64,000 nucleotides of DNA from Bradyrhizobium sp. CCGB12 (GCF_024199845.1 NZ_JANADO010000001.1:1426001-1490000); one strand, 5' to 3'. Positions 25,606 through 34,126 are shown, counted from the first letter of the stretch. Notes: a model not told the origin generated them from the sequence alone. Numbers and translations are program-made.

Positions 25606-25977
25606 CTACGCCGCTTCTTCCTTCTGCTGGGCGTCGTAGCGGCGCTGGGCGGCGAGCACGTCTTTCAGATTCTGCTCGGCCCAATCGCGCAGGGGATCGA
25701 CGGCCGCGGCGAGCGTCAGCCCGAGCTGCGTGATGGAATATTCCACCGTGACAGGCACGGTTGCGATGGCGCGGCGCCTGATCAGGCCGTCGCGTTCGAG
25801 CGATTTGAGAACCTGGCTCAGCATCTTCTGTGAAATGCCCTCAATCGTGCGGCGCAACTGATTGAAGCGCATCGGCTCCTCGCGCAGCAGCAACAGGATC
25901 AGCACCGCCCATTTGTCGCCGACCCGATCGAGGATCTGGCGCGTCGGACAGTTCGCTGCATAGACGTCGGGTTTCAT
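25606..25977 (-). CDS. HxlR-family winged-helix regulator
   Basis: 123 residues from the ATG at 25977. NCPTRQILDRVGDKWAVLIL contains the conserved Cys and DKW motif of HxlR regulators. RFNQLRRTIEGISQKMLSQV is the recognition-helix region, followed by the wing. It is divergent from an NAD(P)-binding oxidoreductase, a common cognate arrangement. The intergenic region has the palindrome AGCAC-AAA-GTGCT (26049-26061), a possible operator. The Cys suggests redox or electrophile sensing as in some family members; the ligand is unknown. Confidence 0.88.
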   Translation of the reverse strand: MKPDVYAANCPTRQILDRVGDKWAVLILLLLREEPMRFNQLRRTIEGISQKMLSQVLKSLERDGLIRRRAIATVPVTVEYSITQLGLTLAAAVDPLRDWAEQNLKDVLAAQRRYDAQQKEEAA

Positions 25978-26128
25978 CGTCGGGTCCTCGGATTCCGTTC
26001 CGGTCGCTTGCGAATGTGCTCGCCGGGTTACTCCGGCGTTATCAGGTAAGCACAAAGTGCTCTCTTAACACCAGCATTCTTTACGATATCTAGTCACTGC
26101 TAGCTACTTAGAAGCAAAGGAGCCTTCC

Positions 26129-26740
26129 ATGAAAATCGCAGTTGCCGGCGCCTCGGGGCGAGCCGGGTCGGAAATCACCAAGGAACTGTCCCGTCGAGGC
26201 CATAGCGTCACCGCCATTGCCCGCAACCCCGAAAAGATTGCGGCTCTGCCGAACGTCACCCCCACCAAGGGCGACGTGCTCGATCAGGCCGGCCTTGCCA
26301 GGCTGTGGGCCGGGCACGACGTCGCCGTGAGTTCCGTGCACTTCCTGGCCAGCGATCCGCTCAAGCTGATCGGCGCAGCGAAAGACTCAGAGGTGGGCCG
26401 TTACCTCATCGTCGGCGGTGCTGGCAGCCTGGAGGTCGCCCCGGGGGTAAAGTTGGTCACGACTGAAGGTTTTCCGGCCCAGTACAAGGCCGAGGCTGAA
26501 AAGGGTTCCGCCTTCCTCGACCTGCTAAGGCAGGAAATGGACCTGAACTGGACCTTCATCTCGCCGTCGGCGCTGTTCGTCGAGGGTGAGCGTACAGCCA
26601 AGTTCCGACTCGGGACCGATCAGCTTCTCGCAGATGCGAACGGAAAGAGCTGGATCAGCTTCGCCGATTACGCCATTGCGCTCGCCGACGAGATCGAGCG
26701 GCCCGCCCATCAGAGGCAGCGTTTCACGGTCGGCTACTGA
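26129..26740 (+). CDS. NAD(P)H-binding oxidoreductase (atypical SDR, YwnB-like)
   Basis: 203 residues. The Rossmann motif MKIAVAGASGRAGSEITKEL is at the N-terminus, followed by a GDVLD cofactor-side strand, YLIVGGAGSLEV and FISPSALFVEGERT. This matches NmrA/YwnB-like atypical SDRs lacking the YxxxK pair. AGCAAAGGAG gives a good ribosome site. The divergent HxlR gene probably controls it. The substrate is unknown. Confidence 0.85.
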   Translation: MKIAVAGASGRAGSEITKELSRRGHSVTAIARNPEKIAALPNVTPTKGDVLDQAGLARLWAGHDVAVSSVHFLASDPLKLIGAAKDSEVGRYLIVGGAGSLEVAPGVKLVTTEGFPAQYKAEAEKGSAFLDLLRQEMDLNWTFISPSALFVEGERTAKFRLGTDQLLADANGKSWISFADYAIALADEIERPAHQRQRFTVGY

Positions 26741-26910
26741 GCCGTAGGCCACCCCCGGGCTTTTGCGGATAAACCTTCCTGTGCAAGGGCTTGGGGGCGG
26801 CCACTGGGGCGGCAGGGAAATATTGTCTGTCACAAGAGGCCACTATATAAGGCCCGGCTCAACGGACCCTGTTTCCGTTGCGAGTCGTTGATTAGACAGA
26901 TAGGCCGCCC

Positions 26911-27321
26911 TTGGAAAAGTTGAAAAACTACCGACCGACCGAAAAAGAGCCTTTCATGAACGACCGGCAGAAGGAGTACTTCCGTTTGAAGCTCCTCGCC
27001 TGGAAGGATGAGATCCTCAAAGAGTCCAAGCTCACCCTGCAAGCCTTGCAGGAGGAGAACGTGAACCACCCCGATCTCGCCGATCGGGCCTCGTCCGAAA
27101 CCGACCGCGCCATCGAACTCCGTGCCCGCGATCGCCAGCGCAAGTTGATCGCCAAGATCGACGCCGCGCTCCAGCGGATCGAGGACAACACCTACGGCTA
27201 TTGCGAGGACACCGGCGAGCCGATCTCGTTGAAGCGGCTCGAAGCCCGGCCCATCGCGACGCTCTCGGTGGAAGCACAGGAGCGCCACGAGAAACGCGAG
27301 AAGGTCTATCGCGACGAATAG
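26911..27321 (+). CDS. dksA: DksA/TraR-type transcription regulator
   Basis: 136 residues from TTG at 26911; an ATG at 26956 (MNDRQKEYF) is the alternative. I kept the TTG because the NYRPTEKEPFMNDRQ stretch is conserved in rhizobial DksA. The coiled-coil stalk includes the acidic tip region HPDLADRASSETDRAIELRA. The zinc-finger region YGYCEDTGEPISLKRLEARP retains one of four Cys, so it probably folds without zinc, as in low-Cys DksA paralogues. It acts in the RNA polymerase secondary channel with ppGpp. A terminator follows directly. Confidence 0.88.
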   Translation: MEKLKNYRPTEKEPFMNDRQKEYFRLKLLAWKDEILKESKLTLQALQEENVNHPDLADRASSETDRAIELRARDRQRKLIAKIDAALQRIEDNTYGYCEDTGEPISLKRLEARPIATLSVEAQERHEKREKVYRDE

Positions 27322-27326
27322 AGTCC

Positions 27327-27356
27327 GAGCCGCAGAGTTGCGGCTCTTTATTTTTG
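27327..27356 (+). terminator. Terminator after dksA
   Basis: GAGCCGC and GCGGCTC pair around a 6-base loop, followed by TTTATTTTT. Confidence 0.85.
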
Positions 27357-27468
27357 GAAAGGCGCCATTTCGCGCCGTGGTCGGCATTTTGCCTGTCGCT
27401 TGCCGCCGCGTCTCAGCGTGCGAGGGCAATCGCGAAAAATGAATCGCGATCAATGGGCTAGAGTCCAT

Positions 27469-27509
27469 TGCTCCGAGCTCACGTGAGTGTGCTCCGAGCT
27501 CACGTGAGT
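27469..27509. repeat. Two tandem 20-bp repeats containing CTCACGTGAG
   Basis: TGCTCCGAGCTCACGTGAGT occurs at 27469-27488 and again at 27490-27509, separated by one base. Each contains the perfect palindrome CTCACGTGAG. It lies in the 300-bp space between dksA and the minus-strand HxlR gene. No gene is seen here. Confidence 0.7.
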
Positions 27510-27620
27510 TCAGATGAGAAACAGCCTTCACTTCAGGTGCGGGAGGTTTTCGCGAGTCGCATCAACGAGATCGATTCGCTTGTTGAAGCGCCGATCGAGC
27601 TGCATCGCGCATCGCTGCAA

Positions 27621-28019
27621 TCAGGCTTCATGCGACGCTGCAAGGCGCGCATCCCCATAAAGCCTGGACCAACTCAAGATTTCCTTAAACGCCGGCAGCA
27701 GGCCATAGGCCGCGTCCGTCAGCTCGTACTCCACGCGCAGCGGCTTCTCCGCGAAGGCGGTCCGCAACACCAAGCCGTCCTGCTCGAGCTCGCGCAGCTG
27801 CGTGGTCAGCATGTGCTGGGTGATGCCACCGATCGACCGCCGCAACGCGCCGAAACGAACCGCGCCGTTCATCAGCGCGAACAGGATCTCGAGTTTCCAC
27901 TTGCCGCCGAGCGCGTGGATGGCGCGCTTGAAGTCGGCAAGCAGAGCGGGGTCGGGGCTGCAATCGCAGTCGTGGTCGCAAGCGCTGGTCAGGTTTTCCA
28001 TACCGGTCTTGAAATCCAT
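27621..28019 (-). CDS. HxlR-family regulator with Cys/His-rich N-terminus
   Basis: 132 residues from the ATG at 28019. The winged-helix core is clear: HALGGKWKLEILFALMNGAV, then RFGALRRSIGGITQHMLTTQ. The N-terminus has the unusual run ACDHDCDCSPDP, with three Cys and a His within nine residues, which could bind metal or sense redox state. It is divergent from the reductase gene at 28111, its likely target. Confidence 0.85.
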   Translation of the reverse strand: MDFKTGMENLTSACDHDCDCSPDPALLADFKRAIHALGGKWKLEILFALMNGAVRFGALRRSIGGITQHMLTTQLRELEQDGLVLRTAFAEKPLRVEYELTDAAYGLLPAFKEILSWSRLYGDARLAASHEA

Positions 28020-28110
28020 TCTACTTGTCCGGACAGAGATAGTGACCAGATGCGGCCCTGAGCAGGGCATGGAACGAATTCTCCGGCCCGCATACCGAGG
28101 GAATTTGGCA

Positions 28111-29131
28111 ATGAGCACTGTTCTGGTTACCGGCGGGTCGGGCTTCGTCGGCGTTCATGTCGTTCTGCAGCTCCTGGCCGCGGGCCACGCGGTGCGAACT
28201 ACGGTGCGCCGGCCGGACCGGCAAGCCGACGTGCTGGCGATGCTGCGCGAGGGCGGGGCGGCTGCGGAGAACCTGGCTTTCTTCACCGCGGACCTCACCC
28301 GGGACGATGGCTGGCGCGAGGCGGCCGCCGGCTGTGATTACGTGCTCCATGTCGCCTCGCCGCTGTCGACCAGCGTTCCCAAGGACGAAAACGAGATGAT
28401 CATTCCGGCGCGCGACGGCACGCTGCGCGTGTTGCGCGCCGCGCGCGAGGCCGGTGTCAGGCGCGTCGTCATCACCTCGTCGCTGGGCGCGATCGGCTAC
28501 GGCCACACGCCGCGCGAAACGCCGTTTGACGAGACCGACTGGACCAATCTCGGCGGCGCCGACGTGCAGCCCTACATCAAGTCCAAGACTTTGGCCGAGC
28601 GGGCGGCCTGGGATTTCGTCGCGCGCGAAGGGGACGGGCTGGGGCTGTCGGTGATCAACCCCGCCGGTATCTTCGGGCCGGTGCTGGGGCCGGACTTTTC
28701 CGGCTCGATCGAGATCGTCAAATCGCTGCTCGATGGCGCCATGCCGGCGGTGCCGCGGGTTTATTTCGGCGTGGTCGACGTCCGCGATGTCGCCGACCTG
28801 CACTTGCGGGCCATGACGGCGCGCGCGGCCAAGGGCCAGCGCTTCATCGCCGTCTCCGGCGAGACGATGTCCATCCTCGACATCGCTGTTGCGGCGGGAA
28901 CTCGGGCCACGGGCGCGCCGGGTTCCGCGGCTCCAGGCTCCGGACTGGCTGGTGCGGCTGGCGGCGAGCCGGATTCCCTTGCTGCGTGCGGTCGTACCGA
29001 TGCTCGGAAGGGTGCGACATTCCACCAGCGCCAAGGCGAGGTCGGTGCTCGGCTGGCAGGCCCGGTCCAACGAGGAGGCGATCCTCTCGACCGCGGAAAG
29101 CCTGATCCGGCTCGGCCTGGTCAAGGCGTGA
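28111..29131 (+). pseudogene. NAD-dependent epimerase/dihydroflavonol reductase-like SDR, frameshifted near 28,888
   Basis: The first 260 residues are a normal extended SDR: TGGSGFVGVHVVLQLLAAGH nucleotide site, VLHVASPLSTSVPKDENEM, ITSSLGAIGYGHT and PYIKSKTLAERAAWDF (YxxxK). After SILDIA (about 28886) the frame changes. The expected family C-terminus, RRELGPRARRVPRLQAPDWL and later SVLGWQARSNEEAILSTAES, continues in the next frame to a stop at 29131. The in-frame product instead runs into low-quality sequence to 29190. This is an indel (net +1 or -2) that disables the last 80 residues, or a sequencing error. The divergent HxlR gene would be its regulator. Confidence 0.72.
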
Positions 29132-29215
29132 GGTCGCCCGCCAGCCGCGCTTGTCATGCCGGTGCGGGGATGCTCCACTGCCGCCCCTGAATGCGTAGCG
29201 TGGGAGGCGGCGCCG

Positions 29216-29995
29216 ATGGACAAGATTCTCGAAGCCGCAAAGGCGATCGCGCTGGCGCGCCGCAACCATGCGCCGCTCGCGCCCCTTGAGCGTCCCCCCG
29301 CCGATGAAGCTGAGGGCTATCAGATCCAGCGCGCGCTGCACGATCTCCTGCTGCCCCATGCCGGGCCGCTCGTCGGCTACAAGATCGGCTGCACCAGCCA
29401 GGTGATGCAGGACTACATCGGCATCCCGCATCCCTGCGGCGGCGGCGTGTTCCAGAAGGGTGTCCATGAGAGCGGCGCCAAGCTCGCCGCCTCGAATTAT
29501 GTCCGCGTCGGCGTCGAATGCGAGATCGCGGTGCGGCTGAAGCGCGACCTTGCCGCGGGCGAGGCGCCGTTCACGGCCGAATGGGTCGGCGAGGCCGTCG
29601 AGGCCTACCAACCCGCTATCGAGATCGTCGACGATCGCTACGTGAAGTGGGAGACGATGGGAGCGCCGACGCTGATCGCCGATGATTTCTTCGCCGCCGG
29701 CTGTGTGCTGGGACGCCTGGTTCCGCGCTCATCCGTGCCGGACCTGAACGCGGTCAAGGGTCGCGCCATCGTCAACGGCGAGGAGGCCGGTCACGGCACC
29801 GGCGCCGACGTGCTCGGCCATCCCCACAACGCGCTCGCCTGGCTCGCCAACCATCTCGCCGCCGAGGGCAAGGGCCTGCACGCGGGGCAGCTCGTGCTCA
29901 CCGGCAGCCTGGTCAAGACGCTGTGGCTGAAGGCCGGCGACAAGGTGCGGATGGAACTGGACGGGCTGGGCGTGGTGGAGGCGAAGTTTACGTGA
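29216..29995 (+). CDS. 2-keto-4-pentenoate hydratase / fumarylacetoacetase-fold protein
   Basis: 259 residues. GYQIQRALHDLLLP, GYKIGCTSQVMQDYIGIPHP, VECEIAVRL and the late AGQLVLTGSLVKT match the MhpD-like branch of the FAH superfamily, with the acidic metal ligand in the VECEIA strand. These enzymes hydrate or decarboxylate 2-keto dienoates in aromatic meta-cleavage pathways. No other pathway gene is adjacent, so the substrate is open. The start ATG at 29216 sits 85 bp after the broken reductase. Confidence 0.82.
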   Translation: MDKILEAAKAIALARRNHAPLAPLERPPADEAEGYQIQRALHDLLLPHAGPLVGYKIGCTSQVMQDYIGIPHPCGGGVFQKGVHESGAKLAASNYVRVGVECEIAVRLKRDLAAGEAPFTAEWVGEAVEAYQPAIEIVDDRYVKWETMGAPTLIADDFFAAGCVLGRLVPRSSVPDLNAVKGRAIVNGEEAGHGTGADVLGHPHNALAWLANHLAAEGKGLHAGQLVLTGSLVKTLWLKAGDKVRMELDGLGVVEAKFT

Positions 29996-30006
29996 TCTCT
30001 CCGCGT

Positions 30007-30094
30007 CGTCATTGCGAGGAGCCCTTGCGACGAAGCAATCCAGAGTCTTTCCGCGGAAGCAGTCTGGATTGCTTCGCTGCGCTCGCAATGACGG
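30007..30094. repeat. Palindromic dispersed repeat, copy 1
   Basis: The repeat has outer arms CGTCATTGCGAGGAG / GCTCGCAATGACGG and inner arms GAAGCAATCCAGA / TCTGGATTGCTTC, making a long cruciform-capable element of about 88 bp. It is one of about ten such copies in this window, always intergenic. Confidence 0.8.
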
Positions 30095-30128
30095 AGTCTG
30101 AGGCGCGGCTTTCGTTGGGGCTCTCCGC

Positions 30129-30217
30129 CGTCATTGCGAGGAGCTCTTGCGACGAAGCAATCCAGAATCTTTCGGCAGGAGACAGTCTGGATTGCTTCGC
30201 TTCGCTCGCAATGACGG
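30129..30217. repeat. Palindromic dispersed repeat, copy 2
   Basis: Second tandem copy, separated from copy 1 by 34 bp. Same inner arms GAAGCAATCCAGA / TCTGGATTGCTTC. Confidence 0.8.
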
Positions 30218-30287
30218 AGGTTGGCGCGGCGGCTGAGTGCGCTGACTGGCGACGAAACGCGGCTCACAGCGGTCATCGATCCAAAAT

Positions 30288-30324
30288 ACATGCGGCCCTC
30301 GCCAGGGGAGCTAGCGAGGGCCGC
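30288..30324 (-). terminator. Terminator of the flgF-flgG-flgA-flgH operon
   Basis: GCGGCCCTCGC and GCGAGGGCCGC form a perfect 11-bp stem with an 11-base loop. On the minus strand it is followed by ATGTATTTTGG. It lies about 60 bp after the flgH stop. Confidence 0.65.
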
Positions 30325-30383
30325 GTAGTACATCGTCGTTCGCGCCTAGGTTCGCGAACACGATGTGGGAGCTCGGAGGTGAC

Positions 30384-31145
30384 TCAGAAGGGCAGCAGCA
30401 CGTCCATGACTTGCTGGCCGTAGCGCGGTTGCTGCACGTCCATGATCTGGCCGCGGCCGCCATAGGCGATGCGTGCCTGTGCGATCTTGGAGGAGTCGAT
30501 TGTGTTGTCGCTCTGGATGTCTTCGGGGCGGACGATGCCTGCTACTATGAGCTCGCGGATCTCGTAGTTGACGCGGATCTCCTGCTTCCCTTCGACCACG
30601 AGGTTGCCGTTCGGCAGCACCTGAGTCACGACGGCAGCGACGTTGGTCTGCAATGCTTCCTGCCGATTGACCGAGCCTTTGCCGTCGCTGGAGGAGGTCG
30701 AGTCGGTGGTGAGAAGGCGACCGGGCAGGACCTTGAGCGGCTGCGTGATCGTCTGGCTGCCGATAAAATCCGAAATGCCCGAATCTTCCGAGGCGGTGCG
30801 GCTGCGCTGGGTCTCGTTGGAGAGGTTGGCCTTGTCGGTGATATTCACGGTCACGGTCAGGAGGTCGCCGACCTGGCGGGCGCGCTGGTCCTTGAAGAAG
30901 GCGCGGCTGCCGTTGCGCCACAGCGAGTTCGGATTGTAGGAGGCGACCTCCGGCTTCGGCATAGGCATCTGCACCGGCTTGTAGCCGGGCTGCGTGGTCG
31001 GATTGTCGATCGCCGAGAGCTTCGGTTGCTCGCCGATCTGCGACAGGCGGTCGATCGAGGAGCAGCCGCCCAGCGCGCAAGAGGCAAGCAGCAGGGCAGA
31101 GATCGCGATGCGACGAAGACGGTAAGCCGAACTGAAAGCAGACAT
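30384..31145 (-). CDS. flgH: Flagellar L-ring protein FlgH
   Basis: 253 residues. There is a lipoprotein signal with two possible lipoboxes (LASC at Cys23, LGGC at Cys28). NSLWRNGSRAFFKDQRARQV and GDLLTVTVNI are FlgH hallmarks, with the conserved end ARIAYGGRGQIMDVQQP. FlgH forms the outer-membrane ring around the rod. It is the last gene of a minus-strand operon and lies 9 bp after flgA. Confidence 0.95.
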   Translation of the reverse strand: MSAFSSAYRLRRIAISALLLASCALGGCSSIDRLSQIGEQPKLSAIDNPTTQPGYKPVQMPMPKPEVASYNPNSLWRNGSRAFFKDQRARQVGDLLTVTVNITDKANLSNETQRSRTASEDSGISDFIGSQTITQPLKVLPGRLLTTDSTSSSDGKGSVNRQEALQTNVAAVVTQVLPNGNLVVEGKQEIRVNYEIRELIVAGIVRPEDIQSDNTIDSSKIAQARIAYGGRGQIMDVQQPRYGQQVMDVLLPF

Positions 31146-31154
31146 GACTAACTC

Positions 31155-32294
31155 TTACTTTGCTTGAGCTTGCGAGACGCGAGCTTGCGGGATCTGGGCT
31201 TCTGCGATCTGGGCCGGCGACGCGGGGGTCTGGACCAGGTTCCGGAGGAGAGCTGCGGTGTCGACGGGGGCCGGTGCTTCGTCGCGCTTAAGCGAGGAGG
31301 TCTGCTCGACTGCCGAAGCCATCGGCGCGGACTGGCTGGCGCCCAGCACGGTGACCTGGCCGCGGCCGGTGACAACGCCGGTCAGCGTGCGCTTGGATTG
31401 CAAATTGAGGACGCTGACGGTGTCGCCTTCAGCGCCGCTCTCGATCGCCTTGCCGCGCGTGGTGAGGTAGAGGCCGGGCACCTGGTAGATGATGGTGACG
31501 GATTGGTCGCGCACCACGAAGTCGGGCTTGACGATGTCGGCGACGCGGATCGGCATGCCTGCCCGCATCGCCCGGCGCAGCTGCATTCCGATGGTGCGGT
31601 CGCGCGAGGCGGGCTCGCCGGTGACCTCGGCCTTCGGCCGGCGCTCCAACGAGACGTCGGAGGATTTCAAGAGCTCGGTGCGGTCGATGTCGCGCGTCAG
31701 TACGGCCACTTCCACCGTCTCGATCGCGGTGCCGGTGAAGCGGAGCTTGGTCGGCGTCGGATGGTTGTCGTTGTTGATCTCGAAGGCGATGTCGAAACGG
31801 CCGCTGCGGGCGTCATAGCGGGTTGCGACCGGCTGGAGCGCGCCGCTGTTGGAGGCATCCAGCCGCATGTCGGAGATGCCGCGGTCGAACGTGACGGTGA
31901 TGTTGGCGGCGTCCCCGAGGCCGAAGCGGCGCTCGAGCGCGGAAGCGACCGCGTTTTCGAGGTCCTTGTTGGCGAGCGTACGGGCGAGGCGGGTGACCTG
32001 GACCTCCTTGATGTCGCCGGTCATCACGCCGATCACCTGTTTTGCGCGGAGCACCGACAGCACCTGCGCGACCGTCAGCGTGCCGGTGGTGCCGAGATCG
32101 GGCGAGCGGTAGACCGGGATCAGCGCGGCAGATCCTGCGTTGTCGATGAGATCGCCGACCCGCACCACGTCCGAGGTCACGGCAACGCTCGCGCGCAGCG
32201 TCGGCGTCGCGATGAAATCGTCGGCCGCCGCGGCCGGCAGCGCCAGCGCGAGAAGGGCGGAGATCGTGGCGAGGGTGATCCGGATCATCGTCAT
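31155..32294 (-). CDS. flgA: Flagellar P-ring assembly chaperone FlgA
   Basis: 379 residues from the ATG at 32294; a GTG one codon earlier is possible. A signal peptide ends ALPAAAADD. The SAF-type C-terminal domain (RRAMRAGMPIRVADIVKPDF, later LNLQSKRTLTGVVTGRGQVT) is diagnostic. FlgA assists FlgI polymerisation in the periplasm. The Gln/Ala-rich tail (ARVSQAQAK) is not part of the core. The gene starts within a few bases of the flgG stop, so it is coupled. Confidence 0.92.
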   Translation of the reverse strand: MTMIRITLATISALLALALPAAAADDFIATPTLRASVAVTSDVVRVGDLIDNAGSAALIPVYRSPDLGTTGTLTVAQVLSVLRAKQVIGVMTGDIKEVQVTRLARTLANKDLENAVASALERRFGLGDAANITVTFDRGISDMRLDASNSGALQPVATRYDARSGRFDIAFEINNDNHPTPTKLRFTGTAIETVEVAVLTRDIDRTELLKSSDVSLERRPKAEVTGEPASRDRTIGMQLRRAMRAGMPIRVADIVKPDFVVRDQSVTIIYQVPGLYLTTRGKAIESGAEGDTVSVLNLQSKRTLTGVVTGRGQVTVLGASQSAPMASAVEQTSSLKRDEAPAPVDTAALLRNLVQTPASPAQIAEAQIPQARVSQAQAK

Positions 32295-32297
32295 CAC

Positions 32298-33086
32298 TCA
32301 GCGGAACAGTGCCGTGGTCGATTGCATCATCTGGTCGGCGGCGCTGATCACCTTGGCGTTCATCTCATAGGCGCGCTGGGCCGCGATCAGGTCGCTCATC
32401 TCGGAGACGACGTCGACATTGGCCTGCTCGAGGCTGCCTTGCGTGATCTTGCCGTAACCTTCGGCGGTCGCGGTGCCGTCCTGGGGCGGGCCGGAGGAGG
32501 GCGTCTCGGTGAACTGATTGCTGCCGACGGGCTGGAGGCCGGCCTTGTTGATGAAGCGGGTCAGGCCGATCTGGCCGAGAATGGTCGAGGTCGACGAGCC
32601 CGGCAGCGTCACCGAGACCTGGCCCTGCTCGTTGACGGCGAGGCCCGATGCGTTGTTCGGGATGGTGATGGTCGGCTGCACCGGGTTGCCCTGTGCGGTG
32701 ACGACGCGGCCCTGATTGTCCATCTGGAAGGTGCCGTCGCGGGTGTACTGGTAGGTGCCGTCAGGCATCAGGATCTTGAAGAAGCCTTCGCCCGAGACGG
32801 CGAGGTCGAGATCGTTGCCGGTCTGCGACAGCGTGCCCTGCGTCATGCTGCGCGGCGTGCCGACGGTCTTGACGCCGCCACCGATGTCGACGCCGACCGG
32901 CACGATGGTGCCTTGGTCGGAGGCCTGCGCGCCGACGCGGCGCACGTGTTCGTAGATCAGGTCCTGGAACGACGCGGTCTGCTTCTTGAAGCCGGTGGTG
33001 CGAAGGTTCGCGATGTTGTTGGAGATCACCTGAACGTTGAGTTCCTGTGCCGCCATTCCGGTCGCTGCGGTGTGAAGCGCCTGCAT
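32298..33086 (-). CDS. flgG: Flagellar distal rod protein FlgG
   Basis: 262 residues, the standard length. N-terminal MQALHTAATGMAAQELNVQV with SNNIANLRTTGFKK, middle GEGFFKI..., and C-terminal EMSDLIAAQRAYEMNAKVIS are characteristic. FlgG builds the distal rod. It is preceded by flgF (16 bp gap) and followed directly by flgA. Confidence 0.96.
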   Translation of the reverse strand: MQALHTAATGMAAQELNVQVISNNIANLRTTGFKKQTASFQDLIYEHVRRVGAQASDQGTIVPVGVDIGGGVKTVGTPRSMTQGTLSQTGNDLDLAVSGEGFFKILMPDGTYQYTRDGTFQMDNQGRVVTAQGNPVQPTITIPNNASGLAVNEQGQVSVTLPGSSTSTILGQIGLTRFINKAGLQPVGSNQFTETPSSGPPQDGTATAEGYGKITQGSLEQANVDVVSEMSDLIAAQRAYEMNAKVISAADQMMQSTTALFR

Positions 33087-33102
33087 GTCAGTTCTCCCCT
33101 AA

Positions 33103-33864
33103 TCAGGCCGGAACGTCGGCGAGCTTCTCGATCGCCGATTTGTGGAGGTCGCTCTGCTGCTGGAGCAGATTGGCGATGGCGGTGTAGCTGCGCATGACTT
33201 CGACCATGCGGGTCATCTCGCCGACCGAATTGACGTTCGACTTCTCGACATAGCCCTGGCGCACGGTGGACCGGGTGTCGGGCTGCTGGACGGCGGAGCC
33301 CACGTCATAGAGATTGGCCCCGAGTTTGGTCAGCTTGGTCGGATCGTCGAACGAGGCCATGCGGATCTTGCCGCGGATCGAGTCGGTCTTCGCCGTGCCC
33401 TCGAGCACCGTGACGGTGCCGTCGGGTGCGACGTTGATGTCGTGGTCGGTCGGCTGGAAGGTGATCGGGCCGCCGGTGCCGAGCACGAGGCTGCCGTCGG
33501 AGGTGACGAGCTGGCCGGTGCTGTTGAGCGAGAATTTGCCGTCGCGGGTGTAACGCTCGCCGCCATTGGCCTGCACCGCGAAATAGGCGTTGCCGTCGAT
33601 CGCCATGTCGAGCGGGTTGTTGGTCGCCTCCATCGGCCCCTGGCCGACGTCGCGGAAGGTGCCGCGGTCCTGCACATAGGAGACGCGCCGGTCCGGGCCC
33701 ATGAAATTGTCTTCACGCGCGTTCGAGTTGAGGTACTCCTCGAACAGCGAATGGTCGGCCTTGAAGCCGTTGGTGTTGGCATTGGCGACGTTGTTGGCGA
33801 TGACATCCATCTGCCGTTCCAACGTCATCTGCCGTGACAAGCCGATCAGAAGCGCGTTCTGCAT
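33103..33864 (-). CDS. flgF: Flagellar proximal rod protein FlgF
   Basis: 253 residues from the ATG at 33864, chosen for the GGGGAGA ribosome site and the conserved start MQNALLIGLSRQMTLERQMD. NNVANANTNGFKADHSLFEE and C-terminal EMTRMVEVMRSYTAIANLLQ are rod-protein features. It is the first gene of flgF-flgG-flgA-flgH. A -24/-12 promoter candidate lies about 110 bp upstream. Confidence 0.94.
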   Translation of the reverse strand: MQNALLIGLSRQMTLERQMDVIANNVANANTNGFKADHSLFEEYLNSNAREDNFMGPDRRVSYVQDRGTFRDVGQGPMEATNNPLDMAIDGNAYFAVQANGGERYTRDGKFSLNSTGQLVTSDGSLVLGTGGPITFQPTDHDINVAPDGTVTVLEGTAKTDSIRGKIRMASFDDPTKLTKLGANLYDVGSAVQQPDTRSTVRQGYVEKSNVNSVGEMTRMVEVMRSYTAIANLLQQQSDLHKSAIEKLADVPA

Positions 33865-33974
33865 CGGAAATCTCCCCTGAGTGAGATCTGCCACCTCGCT
33901 CTCCCAAGCGCCTTGGCGGACCCCGTGAACGAGACCGTCTGGTTCTCCCAAACCGCCGGCCTCGGTCCCTTCTC

Positions 33975-33990
33975 AGCGAAAGCCGTGCCA
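33975..33990 (-). promoter_or_regulatory. Sigma-54 (-24/-12) promoter candidate for flgF operon
   Basis: On the minus strand it reads TGGCAC, GGCTT, TCGCT, with consensus GG/GC spacing. It is the same type as the flgI candidate, and a CGGCAGATTTTTCCT element lies about 95 bp upstream. Confidence 0.55.
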
Positions 33991-34051
33991 ACTCGAAAAA
34001 TCACGTAATTTCAATCGCTTGATGAATTTTGAGGGGCGCGGGAGGCCGGCA

Positions 34052-34126
34052 GAAAGGTTCTGTTAGCCATGTTTGCCCGGCAGATTTTTCCTAGCGAAGG
34101 CCCAATCGAAAGGTTCCGTTAACCAT
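34052..34126. promoter_or_regulatory. fliL/flgF divergent control region: duplicated motif and ftr-like palindrome
   Basis: GAAAGGTTCTGTTAGCCAT (34052-34070) and GAAAGGTTCCGTTAACCAT (34108-34126) are near-identical repeats 56 bp apart. The second contains a CtrA half-site, TTAAC. Between them, CGGCAGATTTTTCCT (34078-34092) is a degenerate copy of the palindrome seen before flgI. The rest of the 376-bp spacer shows no gene. Confidence 0.5.
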
